Shown: positions 16,023 to 23,500 of the stretch, piece by piece
Layout: every line of letters begins with the position of its first letter
Numbering within the stretch: the stretch's first letter is position 1
Virus record (IMG/VR): IMGVR_UViG_3300046780_000148
Coordinates: 1 to 64,000 of that record
Length of the DNA stretch: 64,000 bases
Reading direction: 5' to 3' (one strand)
Origin: a virus
Notes under the pieces: model-generated
Told to the model about the DNA's origin: nothing
Seen by the model: only the letters and a program-made list of their open reading frames with translations
Database searches by the model: none
Translations under genes and position numbers: made by a program

Positions 16023-16198
16023 ATAAGCCTAGTAAGGTGCACGGCAAGGATCCTAAGACGCCCACTAAGGGTCGATGTGGCGAAGGAAAAGCTTGGAAGA
16101 CGTCTATCGCACTTGCCGAAGACATTGCAGAAGTCACTTGCAGGCGTTGTCTTGCACTGTTTGAGCTCGACAAAGAGAAAGTAGGGCGTAATGATTAA
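16019..16198 (+). CDS. Small basic CxxC protein
   Basis: 59 residues, ATGA overlap with the previous gene. Lys-rich start, then one Cys, TCRRC and a helical end: a possible single zinc knuckle. Confidence 0.55.
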   Translation: MNKPSKVHGKDPKTPTKGRCGEGKAWKTSIALAEDIAEVTCRRCLALFELDKEKVGRND

Positions 16199-16370
16199 GA
16201 TTGAAACCGAAGGTGATCTCCAGAACGCTATTGGAAATGCATGTCTCGACGACGGTCTGGACGACCCAGAAATTCGGGAACTGAAAGTTATCGTGCGACA
16301 CAAGGACAGGAACTGGCAAATTAGTTCTGTTGTTCTGGTTGGCGACGCACTCTTCCTGGTAATTGACTGA
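16191..16370 (+). CDS. Small hypothetical protein
   Basis: 59 residues, 8-base overlap upstream, TGATG overlap downstream. Alpha then beta pattern. Confidence 0.55.
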   Translation: MIKIETEGDLQNAIGNACLDDGLDDPEIRELKVIVRHKDRNWQISSVVLVGDALFLVID

Positions 16371-16474
16371 TGTATACGTGCAACGGTTGTTGTAGCGATG
16401 TTCGTTCAAGGCGAACATACTACATCTATCGAACGCGGCTCGGTATCTGGTGGCATGAACTCTGGAGGCACTAA
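16370..16474 (+). CDS. 34-residue Cys/Arg peptide
   Basis: MYTCNGCCSDVRSRRTYY start, coupled at both ends. Too short to classify. Confidence 0.5.
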   Translation: MYTCNGCCSDVRSRRTYYIYRTRLGIWWHELWRH

Positions 16475-16656
16475 TGGCTAAAGGCATGGGAAGTTCGTAC
16501 ACGCGCAACAGGCGTCAGAAGCACGTACGAGGCAATAGCTCTGCTCGGGGCACTTCCAAGGGTGGAGGCTGCCCCTTTACCTTGTTGATGATCCTGGCAT
16601 TGCCTACGATCGTCATTGTTGGATCGATTACAGCAGTTGTGCACCTGATCGGATAG
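16474..16656 (+). CDS. Single-pass membrane protein
   Basis: 60 residues: a basic Arg/Ser/Gly N-terminal half, then one hydrophobic helix PFTLLMILALPTIVIVGSIT to the end. Confidence 0.6.
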   Translation: MAKGMGSSYTRNRRQKHVRGNSSARGTSKGGGCPFTLLMILALPTIVIVGSITAVVHLIG

Positions 16657-16726
16657 TTACCTTTGTCGGCGAATCGAACCTGAGTCGTCGGCATTGGAAC
16701 CGCACCCGAGCGGGAAAGGAGATAAG

Positions 16727-17020
16727 ATGGAGAGCGTAAAGTTGGTGCAGGTTCTGTCCGATGAGGAATTGGAAGAGCTTGCTAAGCAACTGTACAAGTA
16801 TGCAGAGACCCACTACAACGCTGGTGGCTGGGATGTCATCGTCGAATGTATGGAAATCTCCGAGATCTTCGAGGACCTGAAAGAAGGCTACCCCGAGATC
16901 GACACTCGACTGTCTCAGCCGGTAAAGGACTTCGAAGATGCACTCAAGGTCTTCGAGTCACGTATTGACATCTGGTCCGATCGTCAGGCCGAAGCGAAGT
17001 TCTATGAGGACAACGTATGA
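16727..17020 (+). CDS. Acidic helical protein
   Basis: 97 residues from the ATG after AAAGGAGATAAG. Strongly acidic. No family recognised. Confidence 0.65.
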   Translation: MESVKLVQVLSDEELEELAKQLYKYAETHYNAGGWDVIVECMEISEIFEDLKEGYPEIDTRLSQPVKDFEDALKVFESRIDIWSDRQAEAKFYEDNV

Positions 17021-17181
17021 AAGCATGGTGTGAGTATTGTCGGTTACGAATTATTTGGAACAAGGCTACTCGGCGCTGGGACGTTGTAACGAAGCAATCT
17101 TGTCCCAAGTTCGTGTGTCCACTATCGGCTCACTCGCAGCATGATCCAGTAGAAGGGCGGCCTACGTATGAGCCTAGCTGA
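17017..17181 (+). CDS. Small zinc-ribbon-like protein
   Basis: 54 residues, ATGA overlap. WCEYC near the start and a later CP-FVC pair make a two-knuckle ribbon plausible. Confidence 0.55.
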   Translation: MKAWCEYCRLRIIWNKATRRWDVVTKQSCPKFVCPLSAHSQHDPVEGRPTYEPS

Positions 17182-17422
17182 TGAGGAACAAGAGAAAGAC
17201 GATCCCATTTTACATCCAGAGGATATTGCGCCTTACTTTAGGGTGAAGCCTAAGACGGTATCTCGCTGGATCGAACGAGGGTTAATCATTGGCTTCCAAA
17301 CTCCTGGAGGACGATACGTAGCAAGAGAGTCAGAAGTACACAAAGCACGGAAAGAGTTTGAGTTCCGAGACAGGGGACCATTTAGAGAAAGGCAGAGTCG
17401 TGACAGCGGAACGAACGCGTAA
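17168..17422 (+). CDS. BldC/MerR-type DNA-binding regulator
   Basis: 84 residues. Residues about 16-60 form a winged helix-turn-helix of the MerR/excisionase type: LHPEDIAPYFRVKPKTVSRW, then ERG, a beta turn TPGGRY and SEV. The segment FRVKPKTVSRW and the following wing closely follow BldC, the short DNA-binding regulator of Streptomyces development. There is no recombinase nearby, which argues against an excisionase. It may control phage genes or host developmental genes. The family fold is clear; the BldC comparison is from memory. Confidence 0.7.
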   Translation: MSLADEEQEKDDPILHPEDIAPYFRVKPKTVSRWIERGLIIGFQTPGGRYVARESEVHKARKEFEFRDRGPFRERQSRDSGTNA

Positions 17423-17822
17423 AGACACTACACCAAAGAACGATCGAGAAGCAATCCTATTCGCGCATGCTCGAATGATCCACTTCTACAATCTCGCACG
17501 CGAGAACGCTCTTCTTGCGGACAAGATTGTACAGAAGTATGTAGAAACGTATCAGCTTGGCGGTACGCGATACACAAGCAAGGAGTCCGCGGAAACTGCT
17601 GGTCGTGCAGATCCTCGATACAAGGACTTTGTCGCAGGTAACCAGATGTACGATCGTTGGCACGCTCGCGAGTCGCTACATGTGCAGGGCCTTATCGCAT
17701 TCGGCAAGTGGCGAGAAGAGCTCAAGGCAAGTAGCAATTGGGCAGCCGAACTCATAAACGATGCATCCTACGAAGCTAAGGTTGTTCTATCATTTCGTCA
17801 ACCCCAAGAGCGCCTACCATAG
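17400..17822 (+). CDS. Hypothetical helical protein
   Basis: 140 residues from the GTG after GAAAGGCAGAGTC, overlapping the regulator by 23 bases; a longer start at 17358 is possible. Basic and helical. No family recognised. Confidence 0.6.
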   Translation: MTAERTRKDTTPKNDREAILFAHARMIHFYNLARENALLADKIVQKYVETYQLGGTRYTSKESAETAGRADPRYKDFVAGNQMYDRWHARESLHVQGLIAFGKWREELKASSNWAAELINDASYEAKVVLSFRQPQERLP

Positions 17823-17863
17823 AAATAAGGAAACAAGGAAAAATTTTGCCCATAAAATCTTCC

Positions 17864-17893
17864 TTGATTTTCTATTGTCACCCAAGTTATAAT
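17864..17893 (+). promoter_or_regulatory. Sigma70-like promoter, family P1
   Basis: TTGATT-N18-TATAAT, with the shared TTTTC after the -35 box. Followed by a short leader and the gene at 17931. Confidence 0.6.
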
Positions 17894-17930
17894 TAGTTAT
17901 CAGCGCAAATTGATTACAGATGAGGTCGGA

Positions 17931-18335
17931 ATGAGTACGTATTTTAGCGCAATGTATCCTGTTCCGGGCCCCATCAAACGTCAGTTTGCGTTTGACCCGG
18001 CAATTGTACCTGTCGCGCCCCTGTGGAGCTCTGTAAAGAGTCACCGTGCTGCGCACGACGACTTTGAAACTTGGTGGGATCAAGGATTCCAAACACGACT
18101 CTTGATCCGCATCAAGTTCCACGAGGGCTTAACCCGAATCATCCCCAAATGGGACTTGACGGATACACGAATCGTCATGCGACCCATCGGGGAGTTCTGC
18201 AAGAAAGCGTACCAAGATGCGAAGAATCACCACGCGAAGAAGAGTCGGTGGTGGCGCACAGGCAATGCACAATTCAACGAGAAAATTGCATCGAAAAATT
18301 CTTCGATTGCCCCGTTGATTGTCTCTGAAGCATAG
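17931..18335 (+). CDS. Hypothetical protein
   Basis: 134 residues from the ATG after GAGGTCGGA. Basic, Trp-rich. No recognised motif. Carries a minus-strand copy of the CCACAGG motif near 18017-18026. Confidence 0.65.
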   Translation: MSTYFSAMYPVPGPIKRQFAFDPAIVPVAPLWSSVKSHRAAHDDFETWWDQGFQTRLLIRIKFHEGLTRIIPKWDLTDTRIVMRPIGEFCKKAYQDAKNHHAKKSRWWRTGNAQFNEKIASKNSSIAPLIVSEA

Positions 18336-18360
18336 ACTATTATTAAGGAGTAGCAAAACC

Positions 18361-19092
18361 ATGGGAAGTAAATCCCGAACCCGCGCAAACCAAGGAGCAG
18401 TAAACGTGTCTACCCCGTTCGATACCGCAGAAGAGACCGAGACCGTCGAAGAGAACACCACGGTCGACGAGACCGAAGAGCTTCCGACCGAAGAGGTTGC
18501 CGAGGTCGACGTGCCCGAAGCACTCGACGACGAAGAGACCGATGCGCCGGCCGAGCCTGTTACCCCCGCAACGGGTGAGAAGGCTCCGAAGGCCGAGAAG
18601 GCTCCGAAGGCTCCGAAGGCTCCGGCTCGCGATTCCGCGCCGGAAGGTTATGTCACCGCGGTCGAGTTCGCCAAGATCCTGACGGCGCACCTCGAGGCGC
18701 AGGGCGCGAGCAACAAGAACGGCAAGATCACGACCAAGTCGGCCGAGGAGCCGGGTAACCCGATTCCGCCGCAGCAGATCTACAGCACGATCAACCAGTA
18801 CAAGGGTAAGACGGACGCGAAGAACCCGTTCCCGACGTACACCTCCTTCAAGGATGGTACGGTTCAGCCCACTGCCACTGCATCGGCTCCGACGGCCGAG
18901 AACCCGATCAGCCGCGAGTGGCTCGTGAAGGCCGAAGAGGCGCTGGCGTGGTGGGACGCTAAGGCGACCCGCGTTGCCGCTTCGAAGACCTCCAAGGCGG
19001 AGAAGGAAGCTGCGAAGGCTGCGAAGGCTGCTGCGACTCCGGTCGTCGAGGCTGAGGCTACCACCGACGCCGAAGTTGTCGAAGCTGAATGA
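18361..19092 (+). CDS. Acidic/Ala-Pro-rich protein, GC-rich, probably abundant
   Basis: 243 residues. Residues about 20-75 are Glu/Thr-rich; about 75-95 carry KAPKAEKAPKAPKAPA repeats; about 95-200 form a globular part with Gln/Asn/Lys and aromatic residues; the end is Ala/Lys then Glu/Ala-rich. AAGGAG precedes the start. The GC-rich codon choice matches the gene at 3785 and differs from neighbours. A hairpin follows the stop. No family recognised; a structural or nucleic-acid-associated role is only a guess. Confidence 0.7.
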   Translation: MGSKSRTRANQGAVNVSTPFDTAEETETVEENTTVDETEELPTEEVAEVDVPEALDDEETDAPAEPVTPATGEKAPKAEKAPKAPKAPARDSAPEGYVTAVEFAKILTAHLEAQGASNKNGKITTKSAEEPGNPIPPQQIYSTINQYKGKTDAKNPFPTYTSFKDGTVQPTATASAPTAENPISREWLVKAEEALAWWDAKATRVAASKTSKAEKEAAKAAKAAATPVVEAEATTDAEVVEAE

Positions 19093-19102
19093 TCTCCAAG
19101 CT

Positions 19103-19144
19103 CCTTAACTAGCTGCGGTCCTATAGAGGGCGAGCTAGTTAAGG
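19103..19144 (+). terminator. Strong hairpin after 18361 gene
   Basis: Perfect 12-bp stem CCTTAACTAGCT (19103-19114) / AGCTAGTTAAGG (19133-19144) with an 18-base loop. No T run, so it may protect or process RNA rather than terminate. Confidence 0.5.
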
Positions 19145-19151
19145 TTAGACC

Positions 19152-19183
19152 GGTGCACGTCGTTGTCGCATCCGACGTGCACC
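19152..19183 (+). other. Perfect 11-bp hairpin
   Basis: GGTGCACGTCG (19152-19162) / CGACGTGCACC (19173-19183). It stands directly before the first tRNA-like element. Confidence 0.55.
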
Positions 19184-19187
19184 ACTT

Positions 19188-19256
19188 GGGCACGTGGTGT
19201 AATTACTGCACCTCCGAGCTTATCGGAAGGTAGAGGTGTAAATCCTCTCGTGCCCT
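19188..19256 (+). ncRNA. tRNA-like element 1 (degenerate)
   Basis: Acceptor-like stem GGGCACG/CGTGCCC (19188-19194/19249-19255), D-like arm GGTG/CACC, a short hairpin TCCGA-GCTTA-TCGGA where the anticodon arm should be, and a T-like arm AGAGG-TGTAAAT-CCTCT. The 5-base anticodon loop, absence of T33 and non-standard T loop argue against a working tRNA. Confidence 0.45.
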
Positions 19257-19314
19257 CGGGAATGACAGCGCCACTGTTTGGGGTTCCATCCTTCAAACCA
19301 GGAAGACTGTCAAG

Positions 19315-19421
19315 GTGGATGATGGACTCAGTTGGCAGAGTCTCCTCAGCTGTGCGCGCCCTTCTCGGGTTGGGAAGGCGATAGCTTAGGACGTTCGTAG
19401 GTTCGAATCCTACCATCCATC
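19315..19421 (+). ncRNA. tRNA-like element 2
   Basis: Acceptor GTGGATG/CATCCAT (19315-19321/19414-19420), a textbook D arm GACTC-AGTTGGCA-GAGTC and T arm GTAGG-TTCGAAT-CCTAC. Between them 53 bases replace the 17-base anticodon arm plus variable loop. They can fold as CCTCAGCT/AGCTTAGG enclosing a second hairpin (CGCC..TTC/GAAGGCG). The elbow is conserved while the decoding arm is not normal. Confidence 0.55.
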
Positions 19422-19423
19422 CT

Positions 19424-19467
19424 GGTGTAGAGATCGTATCCAGTTCACACCTGACGATCTCTATACC
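19424..19467 (+). promoter_or_regulatory. Long hairpin before 19492 gene
   Basis: 14-bp stem GGTGTAGAGATCGT (19424-19437) / ACGATCTCTATACC (19454-19467) with one G-U pair, then AAGGAGATGCG and the ATG. It resembles stem 1 of the two-hairpin leaders. Confidence 0.55.
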
Positions 19468-19491
19468 TTTACTACAACACAAGGAGATGCG

Positions 19492-19776
19492 ATGGCACGA
19501 AGTGGTAAGCCCCAGGTTGGAAAAGAGAAGTACATCGCCCAGCGTACGACGAAGGATCGGTACGAGCCTCGTCAGCGGACGGTTGGTGGGGTAGTATCTG
19601 AAGGTCAGATTAAGATCGATCAGAGTACTTCGTACAGCGATATCACGAGGAACTACTTGGATCGTTTCCAAGGCGTCCCTACCATTACCGAGTTCGATCT
19701 TCTTCAGATCGACAAGAAGTGGCGTACGATCGGTAAGAAGGCCGAGGCAGGTATCCTGCTCGGGGCTAAGTACTAA
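19492..19776 (+). CDS. Small basic protein
   Basis: 94 residues; AAGGAGATGCG before ATG. Basic first half (Lys/Arg), no domain recognised. It is the only convincing gene between 19093 and 20561. Confidence 0.65.
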   Translation: MARSGKPQVGKEKYIAQRTTKDRYEPRQRTVGGVVSEGQIKIDQSTSYSDITRNYLDRFQGVPTITEFDLLQIDKKWRTIGKKAEAGILLGAKY

Positions 19777-19780
19777 AGCT

Positions 19781-19892
19781 TGCTGGGTAGTTGTATGGGT
19801 AAAATACCTCAATCGCAAATGCTGACGGGCATGATGTATGCCTTCCCCCAAGGTGTACGGAGGAGAAGGTGGTTCGAGTCCACCCCCGGTAA
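19781..19892 (+). ncRNA. tRNA-like element 3
   Basis: Acceptor TGCTGGG/CCCGGTA (19781-19787/19885-19891, two wobbles), D-like arm GTAT-GGGTAAA-ATAC and T arm GGTGG-TTCGAGT-CCACC. About 58 bases replace the anticodon arm, including GGCAT/ATGCC and a CCTC/GAGG closing pair. Begins just after a stop codon, in an AGCTTG context. Confidence 0.5.
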
Positions 19893-20406
19893 CGATCTGT
19901 CTGGTGCGTTGATGTCGGTTACTTCTTGCGGATGATTATACCGGCAAAGTTGTATTGATCTCAGACAGTGTACGTGGGTACGAGATATAAGCAGATGCCC
20001 TGTCATGGCTATTAACTGCGGGGATTGATCACCCTAGGGACTTCAGCTGTCAATGAAACTCGTACTCATGATCAAAGCATGGGGATATGCGCCCGGAGCC
20101 GTAAGCAAACTACGGCCAATGAACAGAGCGGCTGTTGGATCAGTGCAACTAGCGAAAAGTCTCATGGTCTCTTATCTGCCTGTACAACGAAAGCTAAAGT
20201 CACAGGAGCATGCCAGATAAACGGATCGGTGAGTAAGTACCGAAAGCCCCAGCAGTGGTCGGAGGTTTGATTCCTTCTTTCCTCACAATCGTGCGGCATA
20301 TGCTTGGATGCAAGGCGAATATGCAATCGAGAGATTGTGCAGCCGAGGCCCACGAGTAAGTTCCCCATTGACCGGAGGTAACCCCCGAGGCGATGGCTCG
20401 GAAGAT
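19893..20406 (+). other. Gene-free, hairpin-dense region
   Basis: No gene with a ribosome binding site is seen. Stems include CCGTA/TACGG near 20100, CGGT/ACCG near 20226, and CACAATC/GATTGTG (20285-20340) enclosing GCATAT/ATATGC. I looked for tmRNA ends, a group I intron core and further T arms and found none that fit. A structured non-coding RNA of unknown type is the best description. Confidence 0.5.
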
Positions 20407-20471
20407 AAAAGGGCTGTACTAGCGTCACGCGTTCCACGGAAGATACGCGATCTCACTAGTACAGCCCTTTT
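20407..20471 (+). terminator. Strong intrinsic terminator
   Basis: Perfect 16-bp stem AAAAGGGCTGTACTAG (20407-20422) / CTAGTACAGCCCTTTT (20456-20471), an inner CGCGT/ACGCG stem, and a 3' TTTTATT. The stem is complementary through its A and U tracts, so it can act in both directions. Confidence 0.8.
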
Positions 20472-20508
20472 ATTATCATCATAGATAGTGTAACAAAGAT
20501 CGTCTAAA

Positions 20509-20545
20509 TTGACCTCTTGTAGATCATTGTGATCTACTGTATAAT
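20509..20545 (+). promoter_or_regulatory. Promoter family P2 with operator-like palindrome
   Basis: TTGTAG (20517-20522), 17 bases, TATAAT (20540-20545); a TTGACC also lies at 20509. The perfect 8-bp inverted repeat GTAGATCA-TTG-TGATCTAC (20519-20537) fills the space between the -35 and -10 boxes, where a bound repressor would block polymerase. A related promoter is at 29445. Confidence 0.65.
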
Positions 20546-20561
20546 AATAGTTAGGAGGACA

Positions 20562-20786
20562 ATGCGATCAAGCAAAGTCGACGAGGCATTTGACGGTGAA
20601 GAGCAGGAACTACTTCTAGAAATCGTCACAGAGCTCATTGAAATCACCGAGGGCATTATCGAGCAACAACGTAATATGACTACCGTGTCCGATGAGGACT
20701 TAGAGTCGGATATGTCAATGATCGTAGATCAATCGCGTCGATTGCTTTTCTTGAAGCAACTTCGACTAGCATTGGGAGGAGATTAA
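20562..20786 (+). CDS. Small acidic helical protein
   Basis: 74 residues from the ATG after TTAGGAGGACA. Glu/Leu-rich helices. First gene of the operon behind the P2 promoter. No family recognised. Confidence 0.65.
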   Translation: MRSSKVDEAFDGEEQELLLEIVTELIEITEGIIEQQRNMTTVSDEDLESDMSMIVDQSRRLLFLKQLRLALGGD

Positions 20787-21232
20787 TGTCTGAACCGAAT
20801 TCGCCTCCATCGGCGCCCTTCGTGCATTGTCAATCTGTCTTTGAGAAGATGCAGGCTAATGCCGAAGAGGAAATCATTACCAAGTATGGCCAGGATGGTG
20901 CGCGTGTATCTACGCCTACTGGCTTTCGTGTCTGGGTGGGATACACTACTCAGCTGTTCCAGGAATTGGAACTCGCAGCGCCTTACTATACGTCGACTAT
21001 GCGATTGCTCAAGGCAATGGGTTGCGTTGAGCAGCTCCAGCGCGGCGGTGGTAACGCTAAGAGCAAGTGGCGCATCATTACCGAACCTACTGAGGATGCC
21101 TTTGCAGTCGCCGCTAAGCTCAAGCGTGCGGGAAATGGTATGACTGCAAGTCTTCAGCAGCAGTTGAACGACATGCAGCGACGACTAGTAGTAGTCGAGA
21201 AGATGCTTCAGGTGAGCAATGCAGCCGACTGA
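20786..21232 (+). CDS. Possible winged-helix DNA-binding protein
   Basis: 148 residues, TAATG overlap. Residues about 45-100 have the helix-helix-wing pattern of small regulators (STMRLLKAMGCVEQL, then a Gly/Lys-rich turn and KWRII). The C-terminus is a coiled-coil-like Gln/Leu helix suited to dimerisation. A regulatory role is inference. Confidence 0.55.
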   Translation: MSEPNSPPSAPFVHCQSVFEKMQANAEEEIITKYGQDGARVSTPTGFRVWVGYTTQLFQELELAAPYYTSTMRLLKAMGCVEQLQRGGGNAKSKWRIITEPTEDAFAVAAKLKRAGNGMTASLQQQLNDMQRRLVVVEKMLQVSNAAD

Positions 21233-21395
21233 GTTGCCCAAGGTCAATCGAGAGCGTGAGCAAGCAGGTCACGCAGGCTTCGACGCCTCTAAGCACTGCT
21301 ACGAAACAGGTCATGACGTCGCTATTTATAAGGACAATCTCGGCGATGTTGATTGGTACTGTCTACATTCCGGCTGTGAAAGTAGTGCTGACTGA
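21219..21395 (+). CDS. Small Cys/His protein
   Basis: 58 residues, overlapping the previous gene by 14 bases and the next by 1. Contains HCYETGHD and YCLHSGC, a possible zinc-binding set. Confidence 0.55.
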   Translation: MQPTELPKVNREREQAGHAGFDASKHCYETGHDVAIYKDNLGDVDWYCLHSGCESSAD

Positions 21396-21727
21396 TGGCT
21401 AATGGAACCTGGGCAGAAGCATCGGCGTGCCCCAAGTGTGGCCTGACGGGCGAGCAGAGTAAGGCTGCAACGCAGCTTAAGCCGGGAGAAGGCGTTACTC
21501 GTGGCGCACGACTAGTACAGTTCATTTGTAAGAACAGTCGTTGTCGTTGGTATAACACTCCCTGGGAAGTTCAGATCAATCCTGACGGAACGATCCCAGA
21601 TCCCAATGCACGACGGGACCGTAAGAGATTCACGCCACTCGATGCCGCGATGGCAGCACAACTCAAAACGCGATTCGAAAACATTCAAGAGTCTACACTA
21701 CAACCAGGAGCGGAAATCCGACGATGA
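21395..21727 (+). CDS. Zinc-ribbon protein
   Basis: 110 residues, TGATG overlap. CPKCG (about 12-16) and a later CKNSRC form a classical zinc ribbon; Lys/Arg-rich elsewhere. Confidence 0.65.
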   Translation: MANGTWAEASACPKCGLTGEQSKAATQLKPGEGVTRGARLVQFICKNSRCRWYNTPWEVQINPDGTIPDPNARRDRKRFTPLDAAMAAQLKTRFENIQESTLQPGAEIRR

Positions 21728-22104
21728 CAGAACAAGACGAAATCCGAGCAATCATCGACGAGTGGCGAACTACTCGGGACCAGGCAGGGTTCGACGACAT
21801 TGTAGCTAGTGTTCCCGAGTACAACCGCATGATCGTCGGTGCAGAGTTCTATCTGACCGAAGGACCCTATCTCCACCCGCACGTAGTAGCCGGCATTAAC
21901 AATCTGTGTGTGCAAATGAACAATGCAGCACCAGGTTCTGGTTGGTCTATCGAACCACATTCGTCGCACATCAAGATCGTTCGCCGACGCACCTATGACG
22001 AGCTGATTTGGATGGCTGCTAAGAACGAACGTACGGAACGGGCTCACGTAGACTTCGCACGCATAGAAGAAACGCGTCTGATGCCTCTCGTTCCTACTAG
22101 CTAG
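21724..22104 (+). CDS. Hypothetical protein
   Basis: 126 residues, ATGA overlap. Alpha/beta composition, no family recognised. Followed by the palindromic repeat copy II. Confidence 0.65.
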   Translation: MTEQDEIRAIIDEWRTTRDQAGFDDIVASVPEYNRMIVGAEFYLTEGPYLHPHVVAGINNLCVQMNNAAPGSGWSIEPHSSHIKIVRRRTYDELIWMAAKNERTERAHVDFARIEETRLMPLVPTS

Positions 22105-22245
22105 AGCTCTACAGCTACTGTCTCTACTAAGTCTAATCGCGTCTAACCTAGGTCTAACTGATGAATCTTTCTCCCACGTGTATCTCTACGGGCTCAAGAT
22201 CTTTCTTGTTAGACTCGCAGTTAGACACCTCGCAATTGTCATCTA
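22105..22245. repeat. TCTAAC/GTTAGA palindromic repeat, copy II
   Basis: GTCTAAT, two GTCTAAC and two GTTAGAC motifs, with a GTCTAACTG/CAGTTAGAC stem. Its reverse complement shares GTCTAACAAGAAAGATCTTG and GATTAGACTTAGTAGAGAC with copy IV at 58710. The CCACAGGGC motif follows at 22253. Confidence 0.65.
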
Positions 22246-22268
22246 CAGATCTCCACAGGGCGGCACAG

Positions 22269-22469
22269 ATGCGATTGGTACGAGTTCTACTTCCAGACGA
22301 TTCCTACTACGTGTTGATGACGAAAGCAGACTTAGAACGAACGCGTGACGGCCTCGATTCCCTGGCGGACTATTACTTTGAGGTTGGTGCAATCGAAAAG
22401 CGCAAGGCTACACTCTTACAAGGCAATGAGGCCCTTGAGATCCTCGAGAAGATCGAAAAGAACGCATAA
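22269..22469 (+). CDS. Small hypothetical protein
   Basis: 66 residues from the ATG just after CCACAGGGCGGCACAG. An upstream in-frame start at 22161 would lie in the repeat. Acidic; no family recognised. Confidence 0.6.
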   Translation: MRLVRVLLPDDSYYVLMTKADLERTRDGLDSLADYYFEVGAIEKRKATLLQGNEALEILEKIEKNA

Positions 22470-22678
22470 TGGAGTATCGCTATCGCCTCATGAATACTGA
22501 TGGTGTGCTGCACATTATGACAGATGCTCCGATCGATGAGCTGAAGTTGATTCGCAAGTTGCTATTCATTACAACTACGGGTCAAGGTCTTCTTACCATC
22601 GAAGATATCGACGCAGCAGATAAGCTCGGCGAGAACCTGACAGCTATTATCAAACGAGCAGAGAGTGGTGCACATTGA
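22469..22678 (+). CDS. Small hypothetical protein
   Basis: 69 residues, TAATG overlap. Beta then helix; no family recognised. Confidence 0.6.
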   Translation: MEYRYRLMNTDGVLHIMTDAPIDELKLIRKLLFITTTGQGLLTIEDIDAADKLGENLTAIIKRAESGAH

Positions 22679-23214
22679 CACGAAAAGTATTCCTGGATTG
22701 TGAATTCATTCCAGAGGAGCTAGAGCTCGAAGGCCTCCTGTCTATCGGAATGGTAGATAACATGGGCAACGAGTACTACGCGATCAACTCAGAAGCGAAC
22801 ACGTGGAAAGCGAGCCCGTTCGTTAAGGCTAACGTGTTGCCTTTCTTCGACACGCCTGAGAGCTACAATCACATCCGCAATACGTTCGACATCCGCGAAG
22901 GCGTCCAGAACTTCTTCGAGGGCTTCGATCGCAACGACACCATCGTGTACGCCTGGTGCGGAAGCCAGGACATGGTTCGCCTCCACTCCCTGTGGAATCA
23001 CGACTGGTATGCGATGCCCGGTTGTATCCCACACTGGTTCCAGGACATCAAAGGCCTGTTGCAGATCTACCAGATGACGGAAGACGTTCTTCCAGTACAG
23101 GATGCAAAGACGCAGCACCACGCACTGTACGACGCCAAGTATGACAAAGCCTGCTACGACGTAATCATGCACAACATCTACGACACACTGGAGGCTCTTC
23201 GTGGACACGCCTAA
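22675..23214 (+). CDS. 3'-5' exonuclease, DEDD/Rv2179c-like
   Basis: 179 residues from a TTG overlapping the previous stop. Exo motif I is FLDCEF (about 5-10), motif II sits in NDTIVYAWCGSQD (about 85-97), and motif III is HHALYDAKYDKACYD (about 147-161); together these give the acidic residues of a DEDD nuclease. The stretch YYAINSEANTWKASPF resembles Rv2179c-like exoribonucleases. It would trim RNA or single-stranded DNA in infected cells. Substrate unproven. Confidence 0.7.
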   Translation: MTRKVFLDCEFIPEELELEGLLSIGMVDNMGNEYYAINSEANTWKASPFVKANVLPFFDTPESYNHIRNTFDIREGVQNFFEGFDRNDTIVYAWCGSQDMVRLHSLWNHDWYAMPGCIPHWFQDIKGLLQIYQMTEDVLPVQDAKTQHHALYDAKYDKACYDVIMHNIYDTLEALRGHA

Positions 23215-23500
23215 GAAGATCAAGGACAACGCTAGCCGTACGTGCTCTCGCAATCGTACTCGTGGACAGAACTGTCTGAAGGGTACTAAGACCAACCGCA
23301 AGAGTATCAAGGCAGCCAACAAGAGCTGGCACTCGACACTGCAGTTCGGTGGTGCATTTAGCTGGTCTGACGGACTTCCGCCGTTGGACAAGGGACGTAT
23401 CACTTTCGCCATCCGACAGGGCCAACCGATGCACGCGGCACGTGTTACCAACATCGAAGCCGTTGTTGCCACAGTGACTTCGATTGGACACAAGCACTAA
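23201..23500 (+). CDS. Basic hypothetical protein
   Basis: 99 residues from GTG, 14-base overlap upstream. Basic N-terminus with RTRG and NRKS. No family recognised. Confidence 0.6.
   Translation: MDTPKKIKDNASRTCSRNRTRGQNCLKGTKTNRKSIKAANKSWHSTLQFGGAFSWSDGLPPLDKGRITFAIRQGQPMHAARVTNIEAVVATVTSIGHKH

Noticed and set aside
20025-20270. 81-codon frame in the structured region
   Set aside because: No ribosome binding site, unusual composition, and overlaps several stable hairpins.
19893-20406. tmRNA, RNase P RNA or group I intron
   Set aside because: I looked for the tRNA-like ends of tmRNA and the conserved intron core pairs and found no consistent match.
22789-23493. 234-codon minus-strand frame
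   Set aside because: Antisense to the exonuclease-like gene and its neighbour; no ribosome binding site and low-complexity composition.
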